This document shows, piece by piece, positions 39,238 through 47,799 of a DNA stretch of 64,000 nt. The DNA is from Noviherbaspirillum aerium (lineage in GTDB: Bacteria; Pseudomonadota; Gammaproteobacteria; Burkholderiales; Burkholderiaceae_D): assembly GCF_008929045.1 (NCBI RefSeq), contig NZ_VFAH01000011.1:124001-188000 (forward strand), read 5' to 3'. The number at the start of each line of letters is the position of its first letter. The first letter of the stretch is position 1. The notes beneath the pieces were generated by a model. The model did no database searches. It worked only from the letters and a program-made list of their open reading frames with translations, and was not told the DNA's origin. The position numbers and the translations under genes were made by a program.

Positions 39238-40167
39238 TTATTTGACAGGCAAGCCGGAATCGAGAAGCGATTTCAGCGGAACACGCCCGGTCTGCACGAG
39301 AGGTGCGGCACGGTCGCAGTGTGCAAGCTGATCGTCGAAAAAGATGTGCGGCTTGAACGCGGCAAGCACTTCCGACTTGGCAACGCCACCCATGAAAAAC
39401 GTTTCATCAATGGCGACATCCCAGGCGCGCAATGTGCGGATGACCCTTTCATGCGCAGGCGAGGATCGTGCGGTGACGAGCGCCGTGCGGATCGGCCCGG
39501 AACGGCCGTCGGTCGATTTGAAATTGTTCTGTATGTAGGACAGCGCCTTCAGCAGCCGTGCGAACGGGCCTTCCGGCAAGGGCTTGAGCGCGTTTTCCCG
39601 TTCATGGCTTTCGAACGCTTCAATGCCTTGCTCCTGATAGATCCTTTCCGATTCGTCGGAAAAGATTACCGCATCGCCGTCGAAGGCAATGCGGATCTGG
39701 TCGACTTCCTCGAAGCTGCCCTCCGGTTTCTGGTAGAGCAGGGCGGATGCCACGCCGGAGTTGATCGCGGCCTGCACATCGTCTTCATGCAGGGACAGGA
39801 ACAGGCTGACATTGAAGGCGCGCAGGTATGGCGCGAGCGAGGCGCCGCCGGACAGGACCGCGCGCGTGATGTCGAGATCGTAATGGCGGATCGAATTGAA
39901 GATCCGCATGGAGGTCTCCGAGGAATTGCGCGACATGATGACGACCTCGACGAAGCGCTGGTTATGAACCAGCACATTCAACCGCAGCAGCGCGCGTACC
40001 AGCGCAAAGCCCGCACCAAGCTTCAGGATCTCGTTCTCATGTTCAATCTGATGCCTGCGGTAGGCATCAAGCCCTTGCGTGCGAAAGATCGCTTCCTCGG
40101 CTTCCAGGTCAAACAGGGCGCGGGAGGAAATGCCGACGACGAGCAGGTTATCAAGCGAAAAAGGCAT
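39238..40167 (-). CDS. Cytosolic 5'-nucleotidase (NT5C1-like family)
   Basis: A 309-residue protein resembling the 5'-nucleotidase family typified by animal NT5C1A/B, which dephosphorylates AMP/IMP-type nucleotides. Recognisable stretches are NLLVVGISSRALFDLEAEE, VEVVIMSRNSSETSMRIF, RIAFDGDAVIFSDESERIY (the DxD-like phosphatase motif) and PHIFFDDQLAHCD. ATG 40167 is chosen since similarity starts at MPFSLDN; the frame extends upstream across the tRNA terminator without support. Substrate preference cannot be read from sequence. Confidence 0.85.
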   Translation of the reverse strand: MPFSLDNLLVVGISSRALFDLEAEEAIFRTQGLDAYRRHQIEHENEILKLGAGFALVRALLRLNVLVHNQRFVEVVIMSRNSSETSMRIFNSIRHYDLDITRAVLSGGASLAPYLRAFNVSLFLSLHEDDVQAAINSGVASALLYQKPEGSFEEVDQIRIAFDGDAVIFSDESERIYQEQGIEAFESHERENALKPLPEGPFARLLKALSYIQNNFKSTDGRSGPIRTALVTARSSPAHERVIRTLRAWDVAIDETFFMGGVAKSEVLAAFKPHIFFDDQLAHCDRAAPLVQTGRVPLKSLLDSGLPVK

Positions 40168-40260
40168 GGCGATCCCGGTCGGTGTGAATGGGCAGGCAAT
40201 GAGCCGCAGAGACTGTCCGGTGTCGCGTTCCGCATACCGGAGGAAGACGTCGCATAAATG

Positions 40261-40285
40261 AAAAACGCACCTCGTAGGGTGCGTT
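40261..40285 (-). terminator. Terminator downstream of tRNA-Leu
   Basis: On the minus strand AACGCACC-CTACGA-GGTGCGTT followed by TTTTT, 26 bases after the tRNA 3' end. Confidence 0.85.
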
Positions 40286-40311
40286 GTCAATTAACTTCTG
40301 CTCTTTGTTTT

Positions 40312-40396
40312 TGGTGCCCGGGGTCGGAATCGAACCGACACTCCTTGCGGAACCGGATTTTGAGTCCGGCGCGTCTACCAATTTCACCACCCGGGC
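40312..40396 (-). tRNA. tRNA-Leu (CAA anticodon)
   Basis: An 85-base cloverleaf with acceptor stem GCCCGGG/CCCGGGC and encoded CCA end. The anticodon arm is CCGGA-CTCAAAA-TCCGG, giving anticodon CAA, which reads TTG. There is a long variable arm, as expected for class II tRNA-Leu, and a T-loop GGTTCGATTCC. Confidence 0.96.
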
Positions 40397-40587
40397 AATA
40401 CCTGAACGGACAATCCTATTGCTGTCCGCATGAATCCAGCGATGCATCTTGCGAAGTGCAACGCGCCGGGTATTATCTCCGATTTGCAGCAATCGAGCAA
40501 CACATGCGGGGATCGTCTGCATTGTCATACCGGAATTGAAAGGCGTATCATCGCCTACTTCCTGCAATCCAATTCGCTACAACAATA

Positions 40588-42543
40588 ATGAAGTCCGCCA
40601 AAATCCGCGAGATCGTTCTCGGCAAAGCGCTTGATCCGATGAAGTCCGAGACGCGGCATTCCCTTGCGCTTGTCGCATTTCTGGCTTGGGTCGGACTCGG
40701 CGCCGACGGCTTGTCGTCGTCGGCGTATGGCCCGGAGGAAACTTTCCGGGCGCTGGGCGAGCACAGCCATCTCGGCCTGTACATGGCCATCGCTACAGCG
40801 ATCACCGTCTTCATCATCGCGCTCGCCTATAACCAGGTGATCGAACTCTTTCCCACCGGCGGTGGCGGATATCGTGTCGCATCCATTCTCGTCGGTCCCT
40901 ACATGGGCCTGATTGCGGGATGTGCGCTGATACTCGATTACGTCCTGACGATCGCCATCTCCGTGGCGGCGGGCGTGGAAGCTTTGGCATCGCTGCTTCC
41001 TCTTGGTTTTCATGCCTACAAGCTGCCGGCCGAAGCCTTCTTCATCGGCCTGCTGATCATTCTCAACCTGCGCGGCATGAAGGAAGCCATCCGCATTTTG
41101 CTGCCGATCTTTCTCGGTTTCGTCGTCACGCATTTTGCGCTGATCGTGTACGGCATCTTTGCTCATGCCTCCTACCTGCCCGATCTCATTCCCAGCACTC
41201 TCTCGGAAACCACTTCGCTGGCGAGCGATATCGGCTGGATCGGCGTTGCGGGCATGCTGCTGCTTGCCTATTCCCATGGCGGAGGCACCTACACCGGACT
41301 GGAAGCGGTGTCCAACAACGTAAACATTCTTGCCGAGCCCCGCGTCCACACCGGCAAGATGACCATGATCTACATGGCACTGTCCCTGGCGTTCACCGCC
41401 AGCGGCATCATCCTGCTGTACCTGCTATGGGATGCAAAACCGGTCGCCGGACAGACCCTCAATGCATCCACCTTCCGCGCCATCATTGAAAGCTTCGGCA
41501 TGGGCGCATGGGCCAACCAGATCATGCTGACGATCGTGCTGGCCTTTGAAGCCGGCCTGCTTTTCGTTGCCGCCAATACCGGTTTCCTCGGCGGTCCGTC
41601 GGTGCTGTCCAACATGGCCGCCGATTCCTGGGTGCCGCATAAATTCCGCTATCTTTCCACGCGCCTGGTCACGCAGAACGGCATTCTCGTGATGGGCATC
41701 GCAGCGCTTGCCATCCTGCTCTGGACCGGCGGCAGCGTGACCCTGCTGGTGGTCCTGTATTCGGTCTCGGTATTCCTGACCTTTGCCGTCTCGCTGTTCG
41801 GTCTTTGCCTTTACTGGTGGCGCCACCGCAACGAGAAGGCCTGGATGCGGCGCCTGTTCCTGTCGCTGCTCGGCTTCATTATCTGCGCCAGCATCCTGGG
41901 CGTGCTGCTGATCGAGAGATTCACCGAAGGCGCCTGGGCCGCCGTGCTCATCATCGCCGCCATTGCGGCGCTGTGCATTTATATCCGCAATCATTACCGC
42001 GACACCAAGAACGCGATCCATTCGGTGGACCAGGTCTTTGCCAACCAGCCCTTCGGCTCGCATGCCGGTGTCATCGACCCCGATCCCGACAACCAGACCG
42101 CCGTCTTCATCGTCGGTTCGTCGCGCGGCGGCGGCCTGCATGCCTTGCTGTGGGTGCAGCGCATGTTCCCCGGCCATTTCAAAAACTTCATTTTCGTCAA
42201 TGCCCGTACCGTCGATGCGCATGCCTACGGCGGCGAAGGTGCGGTGGAGCAGATGCGTGCCGAAGCCAATGCGACGCTGAAATTCTTCGTCGACTTCTGC
42301 CACAGCCACGGCATGGCTTCCGCCGCTTATCTCGGCTTCGGCACCGACGTGGTCGATGAGGTGACCAAGCTGTGCGAAACCATCAGCACCGATTATCCCA
42401 ATTCGATCTTCTTCACCAGCAAACTCATCTTCGAGCATGACAACTGGTTCACCCGCCTGCTGCACAATCAGGCGGCACTGGCCATCCAGCGCAGGCTGCA
42501 TTTCGAGAGTCTGCAGATGGTGATTCTGCCGATGAAGGTCTGA
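40588..42543 (+). CDS. APC superfamily permease, KimA-like
   Basis: A 651-residue inner-membrane transporter with about 12 membrane helices up to residue 470, then a soluble C-terminal domain of about 170 residues. The N-terminal pattern DGLSSSAYGPEE, PTGGGGYRVASILVGPYMGLIAG and LDYVLTIAISVAAG follows that of KimA (YdaO), the high-affinity potassium importer of Bacillus subtilis, more than amino-acid permeases. The C-terminal domain differs from a plain transporter. Potassium transport is therefore a reasonable but unproven guess. Confidence 0.75.
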   Translation: MKSAKIREIVLGKALDPMKSETRHSLALVAFLAWVGLGADGLSSSAYGPEETFRALGEHSHLGLYMAIATAITVFIIALAYNQVIELFPTGGGGYRVASILVGPYMGLIAGCALILDYVLTIAISVAAGVEALASLLPLGFHAYKLPAEAFFIGLLIILNLRGMKEAIRILLPIFLGFVVTHFALIVYGIFAHASYLPDLIPSTLSETTSLASDIGWIGVAGMLLLAYSHGGGTYTGLEAVSNNVNILAEPRVHTGKMTMIYMALSLAFTASGIILLYLLWDAKPVAGQTLNASTFRAIIESFGMGAWANQIMLTIVLAFEAGLLFVAANTGFLGGPSVLSNMAADSWVPHKFRYLSTRLVTQNGILVMGIAALAILLWTGGSVTLLVVLYSVSVFLTFAVSLFGLCLYWWRHRNEKAWMRRLFLSLLGFIICASILGVLLIERFTEGAWAAVLIIAAIAALCIYIRNHYRDTKNAIHSVDQVFANQPFGSHAGVIDPDPDNQTAVFIVGSSRGGGLHALLWVQRMFPGHFKNFIFVNARTVDAHAYGGEGAVEQMRAEANATLKFFVDFCHSHGMASAAYLGFGTDVVDEVTKLCETISTDYPNSIFFTSKLIFEHDNWFTRLLHNQAALAIQRRLHFESLQMVILPMKV

Positions 42544-42595
42544 CCGAACATTCTTTTCATGCACTGCAGCTGCAAGGATCATGCAGCATGCAAGC

Positions 42596-42635
42596 AAAAC
42601 GCCATGTCCCGAAAATGCTTGAGACATGGCGTTTT
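42596..42635. terminator. Bidirectional terminator between KimA-like and DUF3072 genes
   Basis: A perfect 13-bp stem, AAAACGCCATGTC paired with GACATGGCGTTTT, placed between convergent genes. Confidence 0.9.
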
Positions 42636-42651
42636 CATTTTCAGCCAGCGA

Positions 42652-42894
42652 TTATTTGCGCTGGCTACCGTGCTGGTCTTCCAGTCCGCGGCCTGTCCTG
42701 TGCTGCAACTCATCGATGCGCTCAGACGCTTCGGCCTTGGTAAGGTCTTCATCGACGGGTTCCTTGGCTTGTTCCGCCAGGGTCTTCAGATAGGATTTCT
42801 GCGCACCTGTCATTGGTTCGTCTCCCGTGGTCCAATCCTTGGGATCCTTGACCATGTTGCTGCCTTGAGCGTTGTCCTGGGTCTGCTTGTCCAT
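42652..42894 (-). CDS. DUF3072 domain-containing small protein
   Basis: An 80-residue charged cytosolic protein of the DUF3072 family. The core is KDPKDWTTGDEPMTGAQKSYL followed by TLAEQAKEPVDEDLTKAEASERID, typical of the family. A clear GGAG lies upstream of the ATG. Role unknown; such small proteins are often stress-related in soil bacteria, but nothing here proves that. Confidence 0.88.
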   Translation of the reverse strand: MDKQTQDNAQGSNMVKDPKDWTTGDEPMTGAQKSYLKTLAEQAKEPVDEDLTKAEASERIDELQHRTGRGLEDQHGSQRK

Positions 42895-43287
42895 TGCTTT
42901 CTCCTGTTAAAGACATCATCCGGAAGGATGCGACCTCGTTGCGTCAGGATGACATGCCAAACGGCCAACGAAGATCTGTCTTGTAAAGACTGTATAAAAA
43001 TACAGTAGTTCACGGCGTGGAGCGATTTCGAAATAGTTTATTTCTATAGATAAAGCAAATACGAAAGCGATTTGATATTCGCACGCTGGTGAAGAACAAA
43101 CCTGCACGGCGCGCCGGGAAAAAGCCGTTCATCGAAATCAGGCACGTCGCCAATTCACGCCGAGCCACACCGACGCGCCTCGCGCGGTGCGAAAAAACAA
43201 TCGCCGGGGCCGCATGCGAGTTCAACACCCTATAATGTGGCCCGAAATGCAGGTTTGCCCGTTTGAAACACCAATAAGGAAAGCATC
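42895..43287. other. Intergenic region between DUF3072 gene and small pilin-like gene
   Basis: About 390 bases. Short open frames on the minus strand (42916-43228) have no ribosome binding site or recognisable product. An AT-rich patch around 43010-43080 may hold promoter elements for the divergent genes. Confidence 0.4.
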
Positions 43288-43431
43288 ATGAAACAGCAAG
43301 GCTGGACCATCATCCAGACAATGATCGTCCTGCTGATCGCAGGCTTGGCCGGCGCCTATGCGGTCAGCTATCTGATCGACAAGCGATGCGAAGCGGACCC
43401 CTCGCGCTCCGTCTGCAGCGGACGGCGCTGA
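43288..43431 (+). CDS. Small membrane protein with prepilin-like N-terminus (47 aa)
   Basis: A 47-residue frame with AAGGA 8 bases before its ATG. It starts MKQQGWTIIQTMIVLLIAG, resembling the short basic leader, glycine, and hydrophobic helix of type IV prepilins, but the usual Glu at +5 is Gln and no C-terminal pilin domain follows. The tail LIDKRCEADPSRSVCSGRR has two Cys that could pair. It may be a minor pseudopilin-like or simply a single-pass peptide. Confidence 0.65.
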   Translation: MKQQGWTIIQTMIVLLIAGLAGAYAVSYLIDKRCEADPSRSVCSGRR

Positions 43432-43476
43432 ACGGCGTGCAGGCGGAAACCGCACGCCGTCAACCGCATACCCGCT

Positions 43477-46400
43477 TCATTCTTCCTGCGTCACTTCCTG
43501 GCGGACGGTCACGGGACGACTGCTACCGTCGGCATGCTTCTTCTCCCTGCCGAAAAGGCGCTTGAGCAGATGCTCAAGATCGTCGATGTAGGTGTAAACC
43601 GCCGGCACCACCAGCAAGCTCAGCAGAGTGGAGGTAATCAAGCCTCCGATCACCGCAGTGGCCATCGGTGAGCGGAAGCTGGGATCGGCGCCCCATCCCA
43701 TGGCCAGCGGCAGCATGCCCGCCCCCATGGCGATGGTGGTCATCACGATGGGCCGGCTGCGCTTGTGGCAGGCATCAACCAGCGCGTCGAAACGGCTCAT
43801 GCCGGCCTGGCGCGCCAGAATCGCATAGTCCACCAGCAGGATCGAGTTTTTTGTGACGATGCCCATCAGCATGATGAGGCCGATCATCGACGGCATGGAG
43901 AGCGCCTTGCCGGTCAGCAGAAGCGCGAAGAAGGCGCCGCCGATCGACAGCGGCAGGGCCGCCAGGATGGTGACGGGCTGCATGAAATCCTTGAACAGCA
44001 GCACCAGCACGCCGTAGATGCACAGCACGCCGATCAGCATGGCAATGCCGAAGCTGGCGAACAAGGCTTGCATTTCCTGGGCATCGCCGAGTTCGGCGAT
44101 CTTCACCGAGGGCGGCAGGTTTTTCATCGACGGCAGGGCGCGCGCTTCCGCATTGAGTTCGCCGAGCGCGCGGCCGCCGAGCTCCACTTCCAGGATCACG
44201 TTGCGGCTGCGGTTGAGGCGGTCGATCTGCGCCGGGCCGCTGTCGATGCCGACATCGGCGACATTGTCGAGCATGACCGGCCCCTGCCGGCCGGGAACGG
44301 TCAGCCGTTCGATGGCGGAAAGATCCGCGCGCACCGTGTCCGGCAGCTTCACCCGGATCGGCACCTGGCGCTCGGACAGGTTGAGCTTGGGCAGCGCGAT
44401 GTCATAGTCGCCGGCCGTAGCCACCCGCACGGTTTCACCGATGCTTGCCGCGGTCACGCCCATGTCGGCCGCCCTAGCGAAATCCGGCCGCACGATGATT
44501 TCCGGCCTCACCAGCGAAGCGCTTGAACTGACGTTGCCGATGCCCTTCAAGGTGCGCAGTTCACGTTCCACCTTCTGCGCCGACTGCACGAGCGCCAACG
44601 GATCTTCGCTGCGCAGCACCAGCTGCATCTTCACGCCGGTGTCGGGCGGACCCACGTTGAAGCGCGCGCCGGGGATGTCGGCAAGACGTTGCCGCAGCTG
44701 TCTTTCGATCTCTTGCAGCGATTCGTCGCGCTCGGTTCGATGAGTGGTGGTCAGCGTCAGCACCGCGCGGCGCGCTTCGGCGGTGGCGCCGGGCGCGAAG
44801 GCATCGCCGCTGGAACCGCCGCCGATCGAACTGAATACGCTTTCTATGCCGCCGACCTGCATTGCCGCCAGTCTGGCCTGCTCGGCGACCAGACGCGTCT
44901 CGGCAAGCGCGCTGCCGGGCGGCAGTTCGATGTTGATCTGCGTCTGGCTGCGGTCCGCCGGCGGCACGAAGCCGGTCGGCAGCAGCGGCACCAGCGCCAG
45001 CGATGCAAAGAAGAACACGCCGGAGGCGATGGACGTGAACAGCCTGTGGCGCAGACACCATTGCATGACGGCGAGATACTTGCGCATGATCCAGCCGTCC
45101 TTCTGTTCAACCTGTTTGGCCGGCTTGAGCAGGTAGGCCGCCATCATGGGCGTGAGCAATCGGGCGACGACCAGCGAGGCAAGAATGGCGATCACCGCCG
45201 TCCAGCCGAACTGCTTGAAGAACAATCCCGGGATGCCGCCCATGAACGCCGTCGGCAGGAACACCGCGACCAGCGCGAAGGTGGTGGCAATCACCGCCAT
45301 GCCGATCTCGTCGGCGGCTTCCATGGCCGCCTGCATCGGCGTCTTGCCCATGTGCAGATGGCGGGCGATGTTTTCGATTTCCACGATGGCGTCGTCGACC
45401 AGCACGCCGACCACCAGCGCCAGCGCCAGCAGTGTCACGGTATTGAGCGTGTAGCCGAAGTAGGACAGGCCGAGGAAGGTGGGGATGACGGAGAGGGGCA
45501 GGGCGGCAGCGGCCACCAGCGTCGCGCGCCAGTCGCGCAGAAACCACCACACCACCAGGATCGCCAGCAGCGCGCCTTCATAGAGCAGGTGCATCGAGCC
45601 TTCGAAGTTTTCCTCCACCGGGCGGGCATTGTCGATGACCTGCTTGATCGACATGTTGGGATGAGCCTGCTGCAGCTCGGCGATGGCGGCCTGCGCATTG
45701 CGGGCCACCGTCAGTTCGCTGGCGCCCTTGGTGCGGAATATCTCGAAGGCCACCACCTTGCGCCCGTCCTGCGTGGCTTCGGAACGCTGTTCGGCGACGG
45801 TGTCGGTGACCGTGCCGACTTCGCTCAGCCGCACATGACGGCCATCGGCCAGCGGAATTTCCATCGCCCCCAGTTCCTGCGCGGTCTTGACGGTGGCAAT
45901 GGTGCGCACCGCCTGTTCGGCACCGCCGACATCGCCGCGTCCGCCCGGCGCTTCCTGCTGCACCAGCCGGATCTGGCGCGAGACATCCACCGCCGAAACG
46001 CCGAGCGCGCTCATGCGGCCCGGATCGAGTTCGATGCGGATTTCCCGGGTGACGCCGCCGATGCGCTTGACCGCGCCGACGCCCGGCACCGAGAGCACGC
46101 GCTTTGTCACGGCATTGTCGACGAACCAGCTCAGCTCCTGCATGTCGAGCTGGCTGCTGGAGCCGGGTGTGGCATTGACGACAAAGGTCGATATCGCCCG
46201 GCCGGAGGTTGGATTCTTGGCGATGGTCGGATCACGCAGTTCGCTCGGCAGGTCTGCCCGCACGCGCGCCACCGCATCGCGCACGTCATTGACCGCATCC
46301 GAGATCTGCTTTTCCAGGATGAATTCGACAGTCAGCTGCACTTCGCCGTCGAGCACCTTGGTATAGATGTTCTTGATGCCTTGAACCGACGCCACCGAAT

Positions 46401-46611
46401 CCTCGATCTTGCGCGCCACCTCGGTCTCGAGCTGGGCGGGAGCCGCGCCGGGCAGCGCCGCGTTGACGATGACGATGGGCAGTTCGATATCGGGGAAATC
46501 CTGCACGGCATTGGCGCGGTAGGCCAGCAGGCCGGCCAGCGTCAGCAGGGTGAACAGCATGATCGCCGGGATCGGATTCCTGATGGAGAAGGCGGAAAAG
46601 TTCACGGGCAA
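43477..46611 (-). CDS. RND efflux pump inner-membrane subunit (HAE1-like)
   Basis: Proton-driven exporter of hydrophobic or amphiphilic compounds. The 1044 residues follow the RND layout: TM1, a large porter loop, six helices containing LALALVVGVLVDDAIVEIENIARHL (read in parts, with the proton-relay Asp pair in VGVLVDDAIV), then the second half with LIMLMGIVTKNSILLVDYA. It is the last gene of the operon, 3 bases after the adaptor gene. Specific drugs cannot be named. Confidence 0.93.
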   Translation of the reverse strand: MPVNFSAFSIRNPIPAIMLFTLLTLAGLLAYRANAVQDFPDIELPIVIVNAALPGAAPAQLETEVARKIEDSVASVQGIKNIYTKVLDGEVQLTVEFILEKQISDAVNDVRDAVARVRADLPSELRDPTIAKNPTSGRAISTFVVNATPGSSSQLDMQELSWFVDNAVTKRVLSVPGVGAVKRIGGVTREIRIELDPGRMSALGVSAVDVSRQIRLVQQEAPGGRGDVGGAEQAVRTIATVKTAQELGAMEIPLADGRHVRLSEVGTVTDTVAEQRSEATQDGRKVVAFEIFRTKGASELTVARNAQAAIAELQQAHPNMSIKQVIDNARPVEENFEGSMHLLYEGALLAILVVWWFLRDWRATLVAAAALPLSVIPTFLGLSYFGYTLNTVTLLALALVVGVLVDDAIVEIENIARHLHMGKTPMQAAMEAADEIGMAVIATTFALVAVFLPTAFMGGIPGLFFKQFGWTAVIAILASLVVARLLTPMMAAYLLKPAKQVEQKDGWIMRKYLAVMQWCLRHRLFTSIASGVFFFASLALVPLLPTGFVPPADRSQTQINIELPPGSALAETRLVAEQARLAAMQVGGIESVFSSIGGGSSGDAFAPGATAEARRAVLTLTTTHRTERDESLQEIERQLRQRLADIPGARFNVGPPDTGVKMQLVLRSEDPLALVQSAQKVERELRTLKGIGNVSSSASLVRPEIIVRPDFARAADMGVTAASIGETVRVATAGDYDIALPKLNLSERQVPIRVKLPDTVRADLSAIERLTVPGRQGPVMLDNVADVGIDSGPAQIDRLNRSRNVILEVELGGRALGELNAEARALPSMKNLPPSVKIAELGDAQEMQALFASFGIAMLIGVLCIYGVLVLLFKDFMQPVTILAALPLSIGGAFFALLLTGKALSMPSMIGLIMLMGIVTKNSILLVDYAILARQAGMSRFDALVDACHKRSRPIVMTTIAMGAGMLPLAMGWGADPSFRSPMATAVIGGLITSTLLSLLVVPAVYTYIDDLEHLLKRLFGREKKHADGSSRPVTVRQEVTQEE

Positions 46612-46614
46612 TCC

Positions 46615-47754
46615 TTATTTCGAGGCCGGACTGACGACCTTCACCAGATCGCCGTCATTCAGGAAGCCGGCGCCATTGCCCACCAGCACGGCGTCATCGG
46701 CCATGCCGTCCAGGATCTCGATACGGCCGGAAAGGCGCCGTCCGGTCTGCACCTTGACCTGGCTCACGCGATTGTCGGGGTTGACGCGGAATACATAGCT
46801 GAAGCCGTCACGCACCACCACCGACTGCTGCGGCACGGTCAGCGCCTTCGAACTGCCGAGATCGAATTCACCGCGGGCGAACATGCCGGCCTTGGGCGGC
46901 GCGTCCCGTTCGGAGCTCTGGGGCAGGTCAACATAGACCAGCGCAATGCGGGTCTGGGGGTCGACGGTGGGCGCGAACGTGCGCACGCTGCCCTTGAGCT
47001 GCGTGCCGTTGGCGGCGGTCACCAGGGCCGTGCTGCCGGTTCTCAGGCGCCCCAGTTCGGAAGATGTGACTTCGGCACGCCATTCCAGGCGGCCTTGCCG
47101 GATCAGCCGGAACAGCTCGGTGCCGGCCGGGACGACGGCGCCCACCGTCGCGCTGCGCGAGGAAATCACGCCGTCGTCCGGCGCCGTCAGGCGGGTCTGC
47201 TTGAGGCGCAGCTCCTGCGCGGCGAGCATCGCCCTTGCTGCCTCGACTTTGGCTTTTGCGGTCTGCTCTGTCGTCAGGTACTGGTTGATCTGCTGCGTGC
47301 TCAATGCGCCGGTTTCCGTCAGCGTGCGTGCCCGGGCGGCGTTGGCGGCGGCGTCGGCGGCATTGGCCTGGGCTTCGAGGAGGGCGGCGCGCGCCTGTGC
47401 GACATCGGCCTTGCCGGTTTCCGCGGCAAATGTCGCCAGCACCTGGCCCGCCTTGACCCGGTCGCCGACATTGACGCGTACCTCGGTGAGCCGCAGGCCG
47501 TTGGATTCGCTGCCGACGATGGCTTCCTGCCAGGCCGCGATATTGCCGTTGGCGACCAGCTTCAGCGGCGCATCGATGCGCTCCGGCTTGACCGTGGTGA
47601 CGGTCAATGCCGCCTTCGGGGGCGTGGCGGCGCTCTTGTCTTCCGCCGCGCCTCGCTTGCCCGACAGCAGCGACGCGGCGGTGAGCGCAATGACGGCAAT
47701 CGTGGCCACGGCGATCAGGGCCAGCGTGATGGGTTTGAGTTTGAGACGTTTCAT
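46615..47754 (-). CDS. RND efflux periplasmic adaptor (membrane fusion protein)
   Basis: Links the RND pump to the outer-membrane channel. The 379 residues begin with a signal anchor (LKPITLALIAVATIAVIALTAA), then lipoyl/barrel-sandwich halves (VRVNVGDRVKAGQVLATFAAE) interrupted by an alpha-hairpin (about 110-185), and beta-barrel and membrane-proximal domains. Second gene of the operon. Confidence 0.92.
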   Translation of the reverse strand: MKRLKLKPITLALIAVATIAVIALTAASLLSGKRGAAEDKSAATPPKAALTVTTVKPERIDAPLKLVANGNIAAWQEAIVGSESNGLRLTEVRVNVGDRVKAGQVLATFAAETGKADVAQARAALLEAQANAADAAANAARARTLTETGALSTQQINQYLTTEQTAKAKVEAARAMLAAQELRLKQTRLTAPDDGVISSRSATVGAVVPAGTELFRLIRQGRLEWRAEVTSSELGRLRTGSTALVTAANGTQLKGSVRTFAPTVDPQTRIALVYVDLPQSSERDAPPKAGMFARGEFDLGSSKALTVPQQSVVVRDGFSYVFRVNPDNRVSQVKVQTGRRLSGRIEILDGMADDAVLVGNGAGFLNDGDLVKVVSPASK

Positions 47755-47799
47755 CGGAAGGATTTCGTTTGCTCTCGTTCGTCGTTGTTGCGCAGGCGC

